Source: Candidatus Hodarchaeota archaeon
GTDB taxonomy: Archaea > Asgardarchaeota > Heimdallarchaeia > Hodarchaeales > Hodarchaeaceae
Direction: 5' to 3'
Assembly: GCA_016840305.1 (NCBI GenBank)
Contig: JAEOSP010000586.1
Location: 1-33,033, forward strand
DNA: 33,033 bases
Every line of letters begins with the position of its first letter. Position 1 is the stretch's first letter. A model generated the notes under the pieces. That model worked only from the letters and a program-made list of their open reading frames with translations. It was not told where the DNA came from and searched no databases. Position numbers and translations under genes: made by a program. Below are positions 1 to 10,200 of the stretch, one piece after another.

Positions 1-797
1 AAAATCATTATTAAAGAACCGATTATTACTGATCCTCCATATGATATTAACAATCTGTCTGAATCTTTCCTTAATAATATTAGTACAAAAGCATGCAGTG
101 CTAGAAGATTGAAAACATATGTTGATGCTCCCCATGAACCTGATAATATTCCCAGACATATTCCTGATAATATGGTTGTGATTGAGGAACCAGTTCTTAA
201 TGATCTTGCGTAGAAATACAATATTAACACTAAGAATAATATCCCTATTGATTCGTTGTCATAAAATCCAGCAATTGTCCGTTGAAGGTGGCCTGCTGAT
301 ATGGATAGGAAAAGTGCAGCCAATAAACCAACCTTTTTATTTCCTAATTCTTTTCCAAGAAAATAGATAGCTATGCAAGTAAGTGCCCCGAATAGCGGTG
401 GTTGAAAGTAAGCTACAACTTGGAGAGGGACGTTTACCCCCAATAAGAGGAGAAACTGATGTAGAAATACAGCTGACAAAGGTGTACCTAGATACTGTGT
501 TCGACCCCAGTAACGCCCTTCTGGATACCATGTGGACGGATCAACCCAGCTGAAGAAGGCCTCCAGCCCATTTGTTTCGATGTATTGTGCTGCTTTTAGC
601 TGAGAGTAGGGATCATTTGCACCTAAGATTATTTCATAAGGTCTTAGCATTGCAAGTATCCGAAGAATAAATGCTAAAATAAAGATAAACACTAATGGTG
701 CATAATTCAATATCATTTCTTTACTTATCGTTGTTGTTGCTGCACTATAACGTTCTCGAAGATCGTTACTGATTCGGTCTATAATAATGGGGGCCAT
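1..797 (-). CDS. stt3: STT3/AglB-type oligosaccharyltransferase catalytic subunit, C-terminus cut by window edge
   Basis: The minus strand is open without a stop from an ATG at 797 to the left edge, giving at least 265 residues; an in-frame TGA at 828-830 closes the frame upstream, so this ATG is the likely start. After a short cytosolic N-terminus comes a membrane segment (about residues 30-50), then the first luminal loop with GANDPY (59-64), whose Asp matches the first metal/acceptor Asp of STT3 (DPxFNYR in eukaryotes). Next come WVDPSTWYPEGR (84-95) and GFYDNESIGI (177-186), the DxE-type motif of the family, then SWG and a leucine-rich membrane segment (221-242). By family knowledge STT3 transfers the lipid-linked glycan to Asn of N-x-S/T outside the membrane. 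The WWDYG-type motif would lie beyond the window. No other OST gene adjoins it; an OST48-like gene lies at 29375-30670. Confidence 0.88.
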   Translation of the reverse strand, partial: MAPIIIDRISNDLRERYSAATTTISKEMILNYAPLVFIFILAFILRILAMLRPYEIILGANDPYSQLKAAQYIETNGLEAFFSWVDPSTWYPEGRYWGRTQYLGTPLSAVFLHQFLLLLGVNVPLQVVAYFQPPLFGALTCIAIYFLGKELGNKKVGLLAALFLSISAGHLQRTIAGFYDNESIGILFLVLILYFYARSLRTGSSITTILSGICLGILSGSWGASTYVFNLLALHAFVLILLRKDSDRLLISYGGSVIIGSLIMI

Positions 798-996
798 TTG
801 TTTTTCACTTTTCTGGTTAAAGAATAATCATGCTATACCAAGTATAATAATCCTCTTATTATTGAAGATAGCTTGGTTATAATATATTCGGCCCCCTTTT
901 GTGATATTTTAATAATTTAATGACACAATTTTTTAACACTCTTTTTGTATTGAGATAATTACTTAGATATTCTTAACATCATGATTACCAGCTATA

Positions 997-1347
997 ATGG
1001 GAGATATGATGACTAAACAATCCTCAGATATTGATTTGGAACTATATGAGCTAGTTTTTCCTGGTCAGCTTATCGGAAAAGCAGTTATTGATAGTGATGC
1101 ACGGATGGTTGGTGTTATTCGTAATGTTAGAATTCAAGTTCCGTCCTCAACGATTTCACTTATAATAAAAGGACTTGATACAGAATTCACGGTGAAAGCA
1201 GAAAGCATTCAAGCCATTGGGAATGTGATTCAACTTAATATTGATATTAAGCATTCTGAACCAATTGAAGTTACCGATGTTATTAGACTCAGAAATGAAA
1301 TTCAAGAAGAAATTACCCATTTTTTTCAAGTTCTACAATCCAGGTAA
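997..1347 (+). CDS. PRC-barrel domain protein, function unknown
   Basis: A 116-residue soluble protein. Residues about 22-80 show the PRC-barrel pattern: PGQLIGKAVIDSDARMVGVI, then alternating short beta strands and the closing IQAIGNVIQLNI. A charged helix follows (about 88-115). PRC-barrel proteins are small beta-barrel adaptors; in archaea they occur as stand-alone proteins and in the cell-division protein CdvA, but I see no coiled coil of the CdvA type here. Three ATGs compete (997, 1006, 1009). GGGAG at 999-1003 would serve the 1009 start, while 997 would be essentially leaderless. The gene diverges from stt3 and converges on the UPF0148 gene. I assign no specific function. Confidence 0.65.
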   Translation: MGDMMTKQSSDIDLELYELVFPGQLIGKAVIDSDARMVGVIRNVRIQVPSSTISLIIKGLDTEFTVKAESIQAIGNVIQLNIDIKHSEPIEVTDVIRLRNEIQEEITHFFQVLQSR

Positions 1348-1441
1348 GTTTTCTTTTTCGTTAGAACTCCGTAATAATACCTTTCATGAGAATCAAGCAA
1401 CAGCATTAACATTAAGGAATTCTTTACTTACTCCGTACCAT

Positions 1442-1822
1442 CTAAGATATTTTTTGAATTATTAACAAAATTTTCTCAATCATTTCGAGTATTGGCATGA
1501 TTTGTTGAGGATCATCAGCAGAAGCTAGCTGATTTGCTAGAAAGTTCATTTTCCCTGTTAGGATCTCTCTTAGTTGTAAGGTTGACTCATCTAATGACAA
1601 ATTCTGCTCGAATTGTCTTTTTTCTGTTTTATCTTTTGCAAAAATGGCTTTTCTTTCACATTGAGGACAAAAAATATTTTCTTTTTGTTTAAATAAAGGA
1701 ACTTTGCAATCTGGACATGTTTCTCCTAGCATAGTTGCCCCTGATAGTAGAAGACTACTCATCCGTGATAGTTCTGACTTTTTTCTGTTTTTTTCTTCTT
1801 CCATGAATTTAATTCCTTTCAT
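1442..1822 (-). CDS. UPF0148 (Sjogren/scleroderma autoantigen 1-like) zinc-ribbon protein
   Basis: A protein of 126 residues (120 from the second ATG at 1804). The N-terminal part has the family block MSSLLLSGATMLGETCPDC followed by a second CPQC, together one zinc ribbon (Cys pairs about 19 residues apart). The C-terminal half is a predicted amphipathic helix region. This is the archaeal UPF0148 family, related to human autoantigen p27; its biochemical role is not established. The 1822 start lies directly after the valS stop, so the two genes are probably cotranscribed. AAAGGA about nine bases before the 1804 ATG makes that the likelier translation start. Confidence 0.82.
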   Translation of the reverse strand: MKGIKFMEEEKNRKKSELSRMSSLLLSGATMLGETCPDCKVPLFKQKENIFCPQCERKAIFAKDKTEKRQFEQNLSLDESTLQLREILTGKMNFLANQLASADDPQQIMPILEMIEKILLIIQKIS

Positions 1823-1823
1823 A

Positions 1824-4409
1824 TCATTTAAATTTTAATGCAAATTTATCATTCTTAATAAAACCAGTCAACTTTTGATTGGCTTTTCTAGTTTTCATGT
1901 TTTCAACATTATGCATTGCTTTTAAATCCGAATAGTATTCCATCAAAGATTTTGTTGCGTAAACTGTATTTATTGGCGCTTTTAAGGATAAACCATTATC
2001 TTTTTTCGTTTTCCAGATAAAGGAATTAAACTGAATTATTTCCTCTGTAATATCTTGTTCATCCGTTTCTTTGTTTTTAGGAGTTGGAAAAAGTTGTTTA
2101 TGAATACTAGCTTCAGGATCATATAATTTTTGATAAATACTCTCTGTTATGAATGGTGTGATGGGAGCTAATAATTTTAATATCGTTTGAAGAGCTTTGT
2201 GCAAGCAATATCGTGCACTTTTCACAGAATTTTGATCTATTTGGTCTTCTCCGTAAGCTCTTGATTTTACGAGTTCAATGTAATGCGCTGCAAAAATATT
2301 CCAAACCCAATTATAGAGATTTTCTGCAGGTATCGAAAAGTCAAGCTTGGCATATCCTGCTAAACATCGATTTATTAGAGTATCTAGACTCATTAGCAAC
2401 CATTGATCTGATTGCACCAATTTATCTGGTTTATCTTCAATTGGAAAAATCGAAATGAATCTAGCGATGTTCCACAGTTTTGTAATGAAGCGTGCATTTC
2501 CATCTAGTTTGGATAATGAAAAGCGGATGTCAGATCCATGACTACCTTGTAGACAAGATGTAAGTCTAACACTGTCTGCTCCATAGTGTAAGTTTGGATT
2601 TGCTTTCTTTCCTGCAAATTTAGGAGATGTTTCAAGTTTTGCAATAACCTTCCAACTATTCCTTTCAGGCTTAAACATTTCTGGTGAATCTTTTGGTAGC
2701 ATAACTGGCTGTAAAAATATAAGAGGGTCAACACTATTCCCTACGCTTTTCGACATCTTTCCCCCATAAGGATCTCTTACAAGTCCAGAAATCCAAACCT
2801 GTTTGAAGGGTGCTTCTTTAAATAGGTGATAGGAGCGTAAAATAGTATAAAATAACCATGTTCTGACAATTTCCTTTCCTTGTGGTCGTATCGAGCAAGG
2901 AAAATTTTTTTCAAAGAACTGATTATTCTTATCGTCAAAGAATATGTTCCCAAAATTGCATGCAGCTAATTCAGATATTGAAGAATCAAACCAGGTATCA
3001 AACGTTCTTTCGTCGCCTTTAGCGTCATCTAGAGAATTTCCACAGTGTTGACAGATTTTTAGAGGTCCTTTCTCTTTCCATGCTTCATAATATCGATCAA
3101 GCTCTCTCTCCTTTGGTACGTTAGGTTTTTGACATTTTCCACAATACCATATTGGAAGTGATGTACCATAAAATCTTCTCCTACTAATTGCCCAATCTGT
3201 GCTTATTGCGTTTGTCCAATTATCAAGGATTATCTTACTTGAATTTGGATAAAATTTCATTTTTCCAATTATTTTTTTAATCTCTGGGATCACTTCAAGT
3301 TGTTTTAGATAGTATTCTTCCATAGTTACTATTTCAATCGGAGTTTTTGATCTCCAGCAAATTGGGACTCTCCGTTCTGTTACTGTAGATGTGATAAGAT
3401 GTTTGGATTTCTTTAAATCCTTTATAATAGATTTTCGTGCTTCCTTTACTGTTAATTTTTCGTATGGGCCTCCAAATTTGTTAATTGTGCCATTCGATTC
3501 AATTATTGTATTTGGATTGGTAATACCCACCTCGCGTAGAATTTTTACATCAGACTTATCACCATATGCACAGATCATCATGATTCCTGTCCCAAATTCA
3601 GGATCTGCATCCCGATGAGCCTGTATGGGGACTTTTTTATTGAAAATAGGAGTTATCGCGTTGCTACCTTCCAAATGTGTGTACTTTGAATCAGATATGT
3701 GGAAGATGATTAGCTCACAAGCAGCTATCAATTCAGGCCTGGTTGTCGCGATTACAATTTTTTCATCAGAATTTTCTAGATCGAACGAGATTTGATGCAA
3801 AAAAGATCTATCATTACGATATTCAATTTCCGCATCGGCAATTGTAGTACCGCATTCAATACAATAATTATTTGGTCGTGCTGATCTTGTAATAAGGCCT
3901 TCGTGCCAAGCTTTCAAGAAAGTCCTTTGTGTATTAAAACGATATTGTGGAGAATCTGTTTGGTAATAAATTTCAGGCGATCCATAAAATGTATTACAAG
4001 AAAGCCCCATCCATTTCATAACTTGTATTGTATTTTTCTCTGCCTCATCTAACTCTTTTTTACAAATCTGAAGAAATTCTTCCCTATCCATATCATGCAT
4101 TGATTTATTCAGTTTTTGTTCTACTTTTACCTCTACTGGTAATCCATTTCTATCAACACAAGCGGGAAATATTACATCTTTGCCGAGCATATGATTATAA
4201 CGCGCTATCATATCAATCTGGGAATAATGAATAGCAAAACCTAGGTGCGCGCGACCTGAAACATAAGGTGGAGGTGTATCGATGATGAAAATGGGTTTCT
4301 TTGTCTTTGGATCGAATTTGTAAGTTTCATTCTCAGTCCAATATTCAAGAATATCGCGTTCATTGATGGCTTTCCATCTTTTTTTCTGAATTTTTGGTGT
4401 TAATCCCAT
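1824..4409 (-). CDS. valS: Valyl-tRNA synthetase
   Basis: A class Ia aminoacyl-tRNA synthetase of 861 residues that charges tRNA-Val in the cytosol. Visible landmarks in order: DTPPPYVSGRAHLGF (44-58) at the HIGH site; DRNGLPVE shortly after; a Cys-x2-Cys knuckle (CIECG); the CP1 editing domain with GTGIMMICAYGDKSDV, characteristic of archaeal ValS; a second zinc knuckle (CGKC...CQHCG); WFDSSISEL; RPQGKEIVRTWLFYT; KMSKSVGN near residue 551; then the helical anticodon-binding domain. DTPPP and the editing-domain signature separate it from IleS and LeuS. The start at 4409 has GGAGG a few bases upstream. The HIGH motif reads HLGF, lacking the last His. It probably forms an operon with the UPF0148 gene. 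Confidence 0.95.
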   Translation of the reverse strand: MGLTPKIQKKRWKAINERDILEYWTENETYKFDPKTKKPIFIIDTPPPYVSGRAHLGFAIHYSQIDMIARYNHMLGKDVIFPACVDRNGLPVEVKVEQKLNKSMHDMDREEFLQICKKELDEAEKNTIQVMKWMGLSCNTFYGSPEIYYQTDSPQYRFNTQRTFLKAWHEGLITRSARPNNYCIECGTTIADAEIEYRNDRSFLHQISFDLENSDEKIVIATTRPELIAACELIIFHISDSKYTHLEGSNAITPIFNKKVPIQAHRDADPEFGTGIMMICAYGDKSDVKILREVGITNPNTIIESNGTINKFGGPYEKLTVKEARKSIIKDLKKSKHLITSTVTERRVPICWRSKTPIEIVTMEEYYLKQLEVIPEIKKIIGKMKFYPNSSKIILDNWTNAISTDWAISRRRFYGTSLPIWYCGKCQKPNVPKERELDRYYEAWKEKGPLKICQHCGNSLDDAKGDERTFDTWFDSSISELAACNFGNIFFDDKNNQFFEKNFPCSIRPQGKEIVRTWLFYTILRSYHLFKEAPFKQVWISGLVRDPYGGKMSKSVGNSVDPLIFLQPVMLPKDSPEMFKPERNSWKVIAKLETSPKFAGKKANPNLHYGADSVRLTSCLQGSHGSDIRFSLSKLDGNARFITKLWNIARFISIFPIEDKPDKLVQSDQWLLMSLDTLINRCLAGYAKLDFSIPAENLYNWVWNIFAAHYIELVKSRAYGEDQIDQNSVKSARYCLHKALQTILKLLAPITPFITESIYQKLYDPEASIHKQLFPTPKNKETDEQDITEEIIQFNSFIWKTKKDNGLSLKAPINTVYATKSLMEYYSDLKAMHNVENMKTRKANQKLTGFIKNDKFALKFK

Positions 4410-4808
4410 TTCATATGCCTCCGTATGCCGATTAATTTCGGATTGTTTGTTTTTTCTCTATATATTACAGTAAACTGATGATTGCCTGAACTAAACAAAA
4501 TGCAAAGGTCATGCTTGCTCAGTAATGTTGTATTACTACTTGAGTCTGAAAAATAGATTTGATTTGATGTAAACTGTGGTTTCTGACTAAGGGGCTCCTG
4601 TAGAAGGAATAACAAAACGATCCCAGCTATTTACCACAATTATTCACCGCAATTACACAATTAAAGGAACTCCTTTTAAACTTTCATTCATTCATCCTAG
4701 CTACTCTGATTGAAGTAAGATTTGTACAATAACAATAATTTTGTTAAAAGTTCCATTGGACAATTTTCTTAAATCATATATGTACTTCAAAATGTAATCC
4801 TAACTTGG
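4410..4808. other. Intergenic region between valS and the kinase-like gene, nothing recognised
   Basis: About 400 AT-rich bases between divergent genes. It must hold the promoters of both, and the GGAGG ribosome-binding site of valS lies at its left end. A 71-codon minus-strand open frame (4400-4615) overlaps the valS start, is rich in Ser and Asn and resembles no family I know, so I do not call it. I see no RNA gene or repeat. Confidence 0.5.
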
Positions 4809-5918
4809 GTGCTCAATCAAATGGCTGCAGATATACTGGCTGAAGAACAACTTAAGTTTGAATTACAACGTCTGTTATCAAAGTACTTTCTACGGCAGCT
4901 TGAGAATCTTTTAAGAGATAAAACTGGAGCTTTTTTCCCTATTGAACGTTTATCCAACCTTGAGCTAGGAAAAAGATTGGGAAAACGCAAAGAGCTTCAG
5001 TTGATGGAAGTGACCGTTGTTGATGCACTACAGAATAAAGAATTCAAGGTAGATTTAGCTTTTAAATTTTTAAATGATTCAAATGATGCTATAAAGGAAG
5101 CAAATGGCGCAGTTTGGTTGGAAGAGTTATTAAAAACAAATAATCGAGTTAAAACGGCCCAATTGCTTTATTTTTCACAAGAATATTCCCTTCTCATCTA
5201 TGAAGGATTATCAGAATCCACTGAATTCTTCTCAAACGAATTAGATCTTCCACAAAAATTTTTTTTAGCTGGTAGTGCATTGCCTTATGTTCATGGATTA
5301 TTTAAACAAAAAGTTTCGGTGGATCGTTACCTACATCTCATCACAGAAACTTTAAACGGTTTAAATATTTCACCTAATGATAGAGATGAGTTAAACTCGT
5401 TATTTAAACCATACCTTAAGAGAATAGGATTAAGCCTTGCAGGAGCACATTCTTTTGGTGACTTTCACCCTGGAAATTTGATGTTTCGGGATTCAGATAG
5501 GCAGCTCGCTAACTCAGGTGACTTACGAATTGATAAAACAATGATTTATCTCATTGATCCTGCTTATATAGATCTAGATAATTTCATTGATCGTGCTGAG
5601 GATATTGGTACTTTCTTTACAAAATTTGCTTATAATGATTACTCCCTGACACAATCGTTTGAAAAAACTGCTTCAGATATACAACTGTTCTGTAAAGGAT
5701 ATAATTTTACAAGTTCATATAACGGTGTTAGATTTTCTGATTATTACCCCGAGGGACAAATAACTGTAGATTTTCACATTGCACTCGGAATTTTAATAGA
5801 AAGTCTATTTAAAAGCCGTTTAGCAGGATATTCGAGCAGTAGTTCTGTAGTCTTAACAAGTCTTGAAGCAGTGAAGTACATACTGAACAAACAGCCATTT
5901 AATGATAATGATTACTGA
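4809..5918 (+). CDS. Protein-kinase-like (APH/ABC1-fold) phosphotransferase, substrate unknown
   Basis: A soluble protein of 369 residues with the layout of the protein-kinase-like fold. The N-lobe has LAFKFLND (83-90), with Lys86 as the likely ATP-anchoring lysine and acidic residues in the following helix. The C-lobe has HSFGDFHPGNLMF (214-226), equivalent to the catalytic-loop HxDxxxxN (Asp218, Asn223), and YLIDPAYID (247-255), where Asp250 takes the place of the DFG Asp. GDxHPGN followed by IDP is shared by aminoglycoside/choline-kinase-like and ABC1/UbiB-like proteins; it lacks the KxGQ motif and membrane helices of true ABC1 proteins. Small-molecule and protein substrates are both possible. 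The start is GTG 4809 or ATG 4821. The gene stands alone and converges on the DUF92 gene. Confidence 0.7.
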   Translation: MLNQMAADILAEEQLKFELQRLLSKYFLRQLENLLRDKTGAFFPIERLSNLELGKRLGKRKELQLMEVTVVDALQNKEFKVDLAFKFLNDSNDAIKEANGAVWLEELLKTNNRVKTAQLLYFSQEYSLLIYEGLSESTEFFSNELDLPQKFFLAGSALPYVHGLFKQKVSVDRYLHLITETLNGLNISPNDRDELNSLFKPYLKRIGLSLAGAHSFGDFHPGNLMFRDSDRQLANSGDLRIDKTMIYLIDPAYIDLDNFIDRAEDIGTFFTKFAYNDYSLTQSFEKTASDIQLFCKGYNFTSSYNGVRFSDYYPEGQITVDFHIALGILIESLFKSRLAGYSSSSSVVLTSLEAVKYILNKQPFNDNDY

Positions 5919-5953
5919 AGAACCATTCCTAGAGCTCAGATAGGTATTTTTTA

Positions 5954-6856
5954 TTAATATATGAAGAATGGGTTGAAAATCCAGTATAGAGTACCAGCAA
6001 TACACCCGCTAATGAAAGCAGAGCTTATATTTACAACATCGTTCGTGATGAGTTTGTACCCTTTATGAAATTCAGTTTCATTTCCACACTTATGAATTTC
6101 CCTTTCAGTCTCTTTAAGGCAATGTTTACAATAATAAATGCCTTGAACTGTAGCTCCTTCTAAGGAATCAAATAAGCCTCCTATAATTCCAGTAATAGTA
6201 AGGATAACAAAGAAGAATATAAGATTTGTCCATGTAAATCCTGAAATTATTATTGTGGACAATATATAAACGGTGGAAATTATCATCGAGCCAAAAAATC
6301 CCGCAATTGTGCCATTGAGAGATACTCCCCCACTTGTCCCTCTAGGAACCCTTTTTTTTAACCGTGTAATAAGTCTAGGTGTATTATCGGATATTATCCC
6401 TATTTCTGTCATCCATGTATCAGCGTTATGAGTTGCAAATGATGCAAATGCAGCGAATAACCATGGAGATGATATGACTAATGATATTTCACTATTGGCT
6501 TCAATGATTGGAAAAAAATCGGAGATTAGGAATATTATTCCAAATAAAATTGCTGGGAGGCTGTTTGAAATTACCTGAAGGGAATCACGTTTTGAATCCT
6601 TTGAAAATTCGGAAGCTATTGATTGTTTTTGTGTTAGTTTCCACTTTGAAACTAAAGATGAAGATAAAAAAAACGCGATAAGAGCAATCCAGAGAAATGG
6701 AGATATTATGTAAATAGTAAGTGTAACTAACGCTCCAGTTATTAATCCATCAGGAATTGTAAGTAATTTTTTCCATAAATTTAGAAACAATAGTGGGAGG
6801 TTTAAAAAAATTCCCCAAAATAACGAAATAAAAAGATATTCTGAAAATAAACTCAT
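5954..6856 (-). CDS. DUF92 / TMEM19 / VTE6-family integral membrane protein
   Basis: A polytopic membrane protein of 300 residues with about six to seven helices. The family signatures are clear: ASFATHNADTWMTEIG, then PRGTSGGVSLNGTIAG, GGLFDSLEGATVQG, and the C-terminal NDVVNISSAF. DUF92 includes plant VTE6, a phytyl-phosphate kinase, so a role in prenyl-phosphate metabolism for membrane lipids is a reasonable family-based guess, not demonstrated here. Between the last two motifs is a cytosolic loop with CKHC and HKCG that could bind zinc, resembling the Cys-containing loop of several family members. The gene converges on the kinase-like gene (35 bases apart) and diverges from rpoB. Confidence 0.85.
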   Translation of the reverse strand: MSLFSEYLFISLFWGIFLNLPLLFLNLWKKLLTIPDGLITGALVTLTIYIISPFLWIALIAFFLSSSLVSKWKLTQKQSIASEFSKDSKRDSLQVISNSLPAILFGIIFLISDFFPIIEANSEISLVISSPWLFAAFASFATHNADTWMTEIGIISDNTPRLITRLKKRVPRGTSGGVSLNGTIAGFFGSMIISTVYILSTIIISGFTWTNLIFFFVILTITGIIGGLFDSLEGATVQGIYYCKHCLKETEREIHKCGNETEFHKGYKLITNDVVNISSAFISGCIAGTLYWIFNPFFIY

Positions 6857-7274
6857 TTTCTAAGGTTCTTCCTCTGAATATTCGTATTTTCAGGCCAATA
6901 TGATGAAAATGTGAGTATCAAACTTCATTCATTAGTGATCTTTATATAACTATTACCTACTCGAAATAAATCAGACATCTAAGAGCCAATGCAGTTGTTT
7001 TGTTAAAACTAGAGTTTCTCTTTTAATCTATTAGAAGTAACATCAGATATAAATTCACCGTAAATTTGTTGTACATGCCTTCGTTGATAAGCCCTGTTAA
7101 TGATAACAAAGATTATCATTAAAAATCAGCAACAAGTAGCTTTCCTAGGAAGATTTGATCATACAGGTATGAGCTATGTATTTTACTAAATATAAGGTTG
7201 ATTCAATTTCATTCTCAAAGCTTATCGAATTTTTATAGAATAAAATCTTAGTTTGACAGGAAGAGGTCTATTTC
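6857..7274. promoter_or_regulatory. Divergent promoter region DUF92/rpoB with a 10-bp inverted repeat
   Basis: This 418-base stretch separates two divergent genes. At 7097-7122 is a perfect 10-bp inverted repeat, TTAATGATAA and TTATCATTAA with a 6-base spacer, ending in an A run, about 150 bases before rpoB. Just before rpoB lie an AT-rich TATA-like element (about 7230-7237) and a strong Shine-Dalgarno (AGGAAGAGGT, 7258-7267) eight bases before the GTG start. The repeat could be an operator or a leader hairpin. Function is inferred only from position and symmetry. Confidence 0.45.
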
Positions 7275-10200
7275 GTGGAAAAAATTGCTAATGATGATAA
7301 ATGGGAAGTTCTTAAATCCATGTATAATGAATTTGGATTAGTAAGGCAGCATCTTCACTCCTTTAACGAATTCGTTGATCAGAAACTGAATGATATTGTT
7401 CAGGAACGACCTAAGATTGAACCAGATATTGAAGGATTTTATGTTAAATTAGAGGGTATAGATGTTGGTGAACCATCAGTAAGGGAAGCTGATGGATCTG
7501 AAAGAACAATCTATCCTATGGAGGCACGTGTAAGAAATCTAATTTATTCCTCCCCCCTCAATCTGAAAATGAGACCTGTTTACGTAGATGCAGGAATCGA
7601 GAAAGAGGAGGATGTTGTTGTAGCATATATCGGTAGATTACCAATTATGCTAAAATCTAACTCTTGTTTGTTACACAATATGAGTACAGATGAATTGACT
7701 CGTTTGGGGGAAGATCCCGAGGATCCTGGTGGTTATTTCATAATTAATGGTTCCGAGCGAGTTATTGTTACTCAAGAATACCTTGTATCAAATCGTGTTC
7801 TTGTCGATGAAGGTAGAAAAGGATCCTCCACGACTGCGGTAGCTAAAGTTTTTAGTACTGTTGCAGGTTTCCGATCCTTAGTGTCTGTCCAGAGGAGGAA
7901 AGATGGTAGATTATTGGTAAATTTCTTTAGTGTTCCACGACCTCTTCCGCTTGCTGTCCTGATTAAAGCCTTAGGAGTGACCATTGATCGTGATATTGCA
8001 AATTTGGTTAGTAATGATCCTGAACTTATTCAAGAGCTTCTACCAACTTTACGAGAGGCAGCAGAAATTGTAGATCAAGAAGAAGCATTAGATTTTATAG
8101 GTAAACGTGTTGCAGTTGGACAAACAAGACAGTATCGGATTTTAAGAGCGAAGCAAGTCTTGGATAATTACTTACTACCTCATGTGGGAAAAACTAATGA
8201 ATTCCGTCAACAAAAGGCCTTATACCTTGCCCAAATGGCTTTGAAGGTCATTAAACTAAATCTTCAGTTAATTGATCCTGATGATAAAGATCATTACGCA
8301 AATAAAAGATTGAAATTAGCAGGTGAAATGCTCACAAGCCTCTTTCGCGTTGCTTTTCATTCTTTATATCGTGATATTAAGTATCAATTAGAGAAAGGGG
8401 CAAGGAGAGGAAAATTACCTAATCTAAGGGTTGCAATGAGAGCTGATGTCATAACTGAAAGGATTCGACATGCACTGGCAACTGGAAATTGGGTTGGAGG
8501 GAAAGCAGGCGTTTCTCAATTGTTAGATCGTACAAACTATATGTCTACATATAGCCATTTACGACGTGTAATTAGCCCACTAATACGAAGTCAAGCCCAT
8601 TTTGAAGCTCGAGATTTACACGCGACTCATTGGGGAAAAATATGTCCAAATGAAACCCCTGAAGGCCCGAACTGTGGACTAGTTAAGAATCTTGCCATGC
8701 AGGCTTATATTTCAATAGGTACTCCAGAGGAACCCGTACTCGAGTTCATATTCCAACATTGCAAGGTTCAATCTGTTACTGAAGGTATTGATCACCAAGG
8801 AAATCAGATTTTATTGAATGGTAATCTTGTTGCTACAACTAATGACCCGTATGAAACTTTCTTAGCAATCAGAAATGCACGTAGGACAAATAAACTGTAT
8901 CATGAAATAAACTTAGCTTATTTTGAAGACAATCAAGTCATTTCTATAAATACTGACGAAGGACGTGTACGTCGACCTCTTATAATTTTGGATCAAGATA
9001 GTAGTGGCTCTGACAAGCCCGCCATTTCTCGATTAAAGATGGGCCATATTGAGAAACTTCGAAAAGGGGATATGAAATTTTCTGAATTATTAAGAGAGGG
9101 TGTAATAGAATTTCTTGATGCTGAAGAAGAAGAAAATTCATTTATTGCAATGACGTTTGATGAAATAGGGCCAAATCACACACATGTCGAAATTTCACCT
9201 TCAGCAATATTGGGAATATGCGCTTCAATTATTCCATTTGCTGAACATAATCAATCCCCTCGTAATACATATGAAGCAGGCATGACAAAACAAGCGTTAG
9301 GACTTTATGCCTCGAATTTCTATTTCAGAACTGATAGACGGGCTCATATACTCCAAGCTCCACAAATTCCACTTGTGGGTAGTAAACCGATGGAGGTTAT
9401 TGGATTTAATGATCGACCTGCAGGACAGAATTTTATTGTAGCTATCCTTAGTTTCCAAGGATATAATATTGAAGATGCTATTATACTTAATCGAGCTAGT
9501 GTGCAGAGAGGACTTGCCCGAAGCCATTTCTTCCGATCATATGTAGGTGAAGAGAAAAAATACCTCGGAGGTCAAGAGGATCGTTTTGAAATTCCCCAAA
9601 AGGGTGTTCGGGGATATCGGGCAAAAGAAGTCTATCGTCATTTAAGCGAAGTGGATGGTATTATTGAACCAGAGATTGAAGTAGGTGGAGGAGATATATT
9701 AGTAGGCCGCACTTCTCGTCCACGGTTCTTGGAAGAATATATTGAACTTGAATCTTTCGAATCTACAACTCCTCAGCGTAGAGAAACTAGTCTAGCCATT
9801 CGTCATGGAGAAAAAGGAATAGTAGACGCTGTGATTCTTACTGAAACTTCCGAAGGAAGCACTTTAGTTAAAATTAAGGTGCGAGATCAGAGAGTCCCTG
9901 AGTTAGGTGATAAGTTTGCCTCTCGACATGGTCAGAAAGGTATCATCGGATATATAGTACCTCAGAGCGATATGCCTTTCACTGAGGATGGAATAGTCCC
10001 TGACCTTATTATTAATCCTCATGCAATACCAAGTCGAATGACAGTTGGTCAAATAATTGAATGTATGAGTGCTATTGTAGCCTGTTATAATGGAAAACAA
10101 ATTGATGCAACTCTATTCGAATCTCCTGACCCTGAAGATATTGCAGAGAATCTTAGACAACTTGGTTTTCATCCATACGCAGAATCAGTTATGTATGATG

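Noticed and set aside
182..531. Short frames on both strands near the left end
   Set aside because: The long unbroken minus-strand frame from 797 to the edge encodes STT3; these frames are shadows of it.
840..862. ATAATAA-TCCTC-TTATTAT inverted repeat between stt3 and the PRC-barrel gene
   Set aside because: The arms are pure A/T and only seven bases, so chance occurrence is likely in this AT-rich region.
4400..4615. 71-codon minus-strand frame upstream of valS
   Set aside because: It overlaps the valS start, its composition is Ser/Asn-rich without a recognisable pattern, and the valS ribosome-binding site lies inside it. A real small gene cannot be excluded, but nothing supports it.
6899..6945. 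Possible C/D-box RNA (ATGATGA followed by AGTGATC)
   Set aside because: No CTGA D or D' box follows at suitable spacing.
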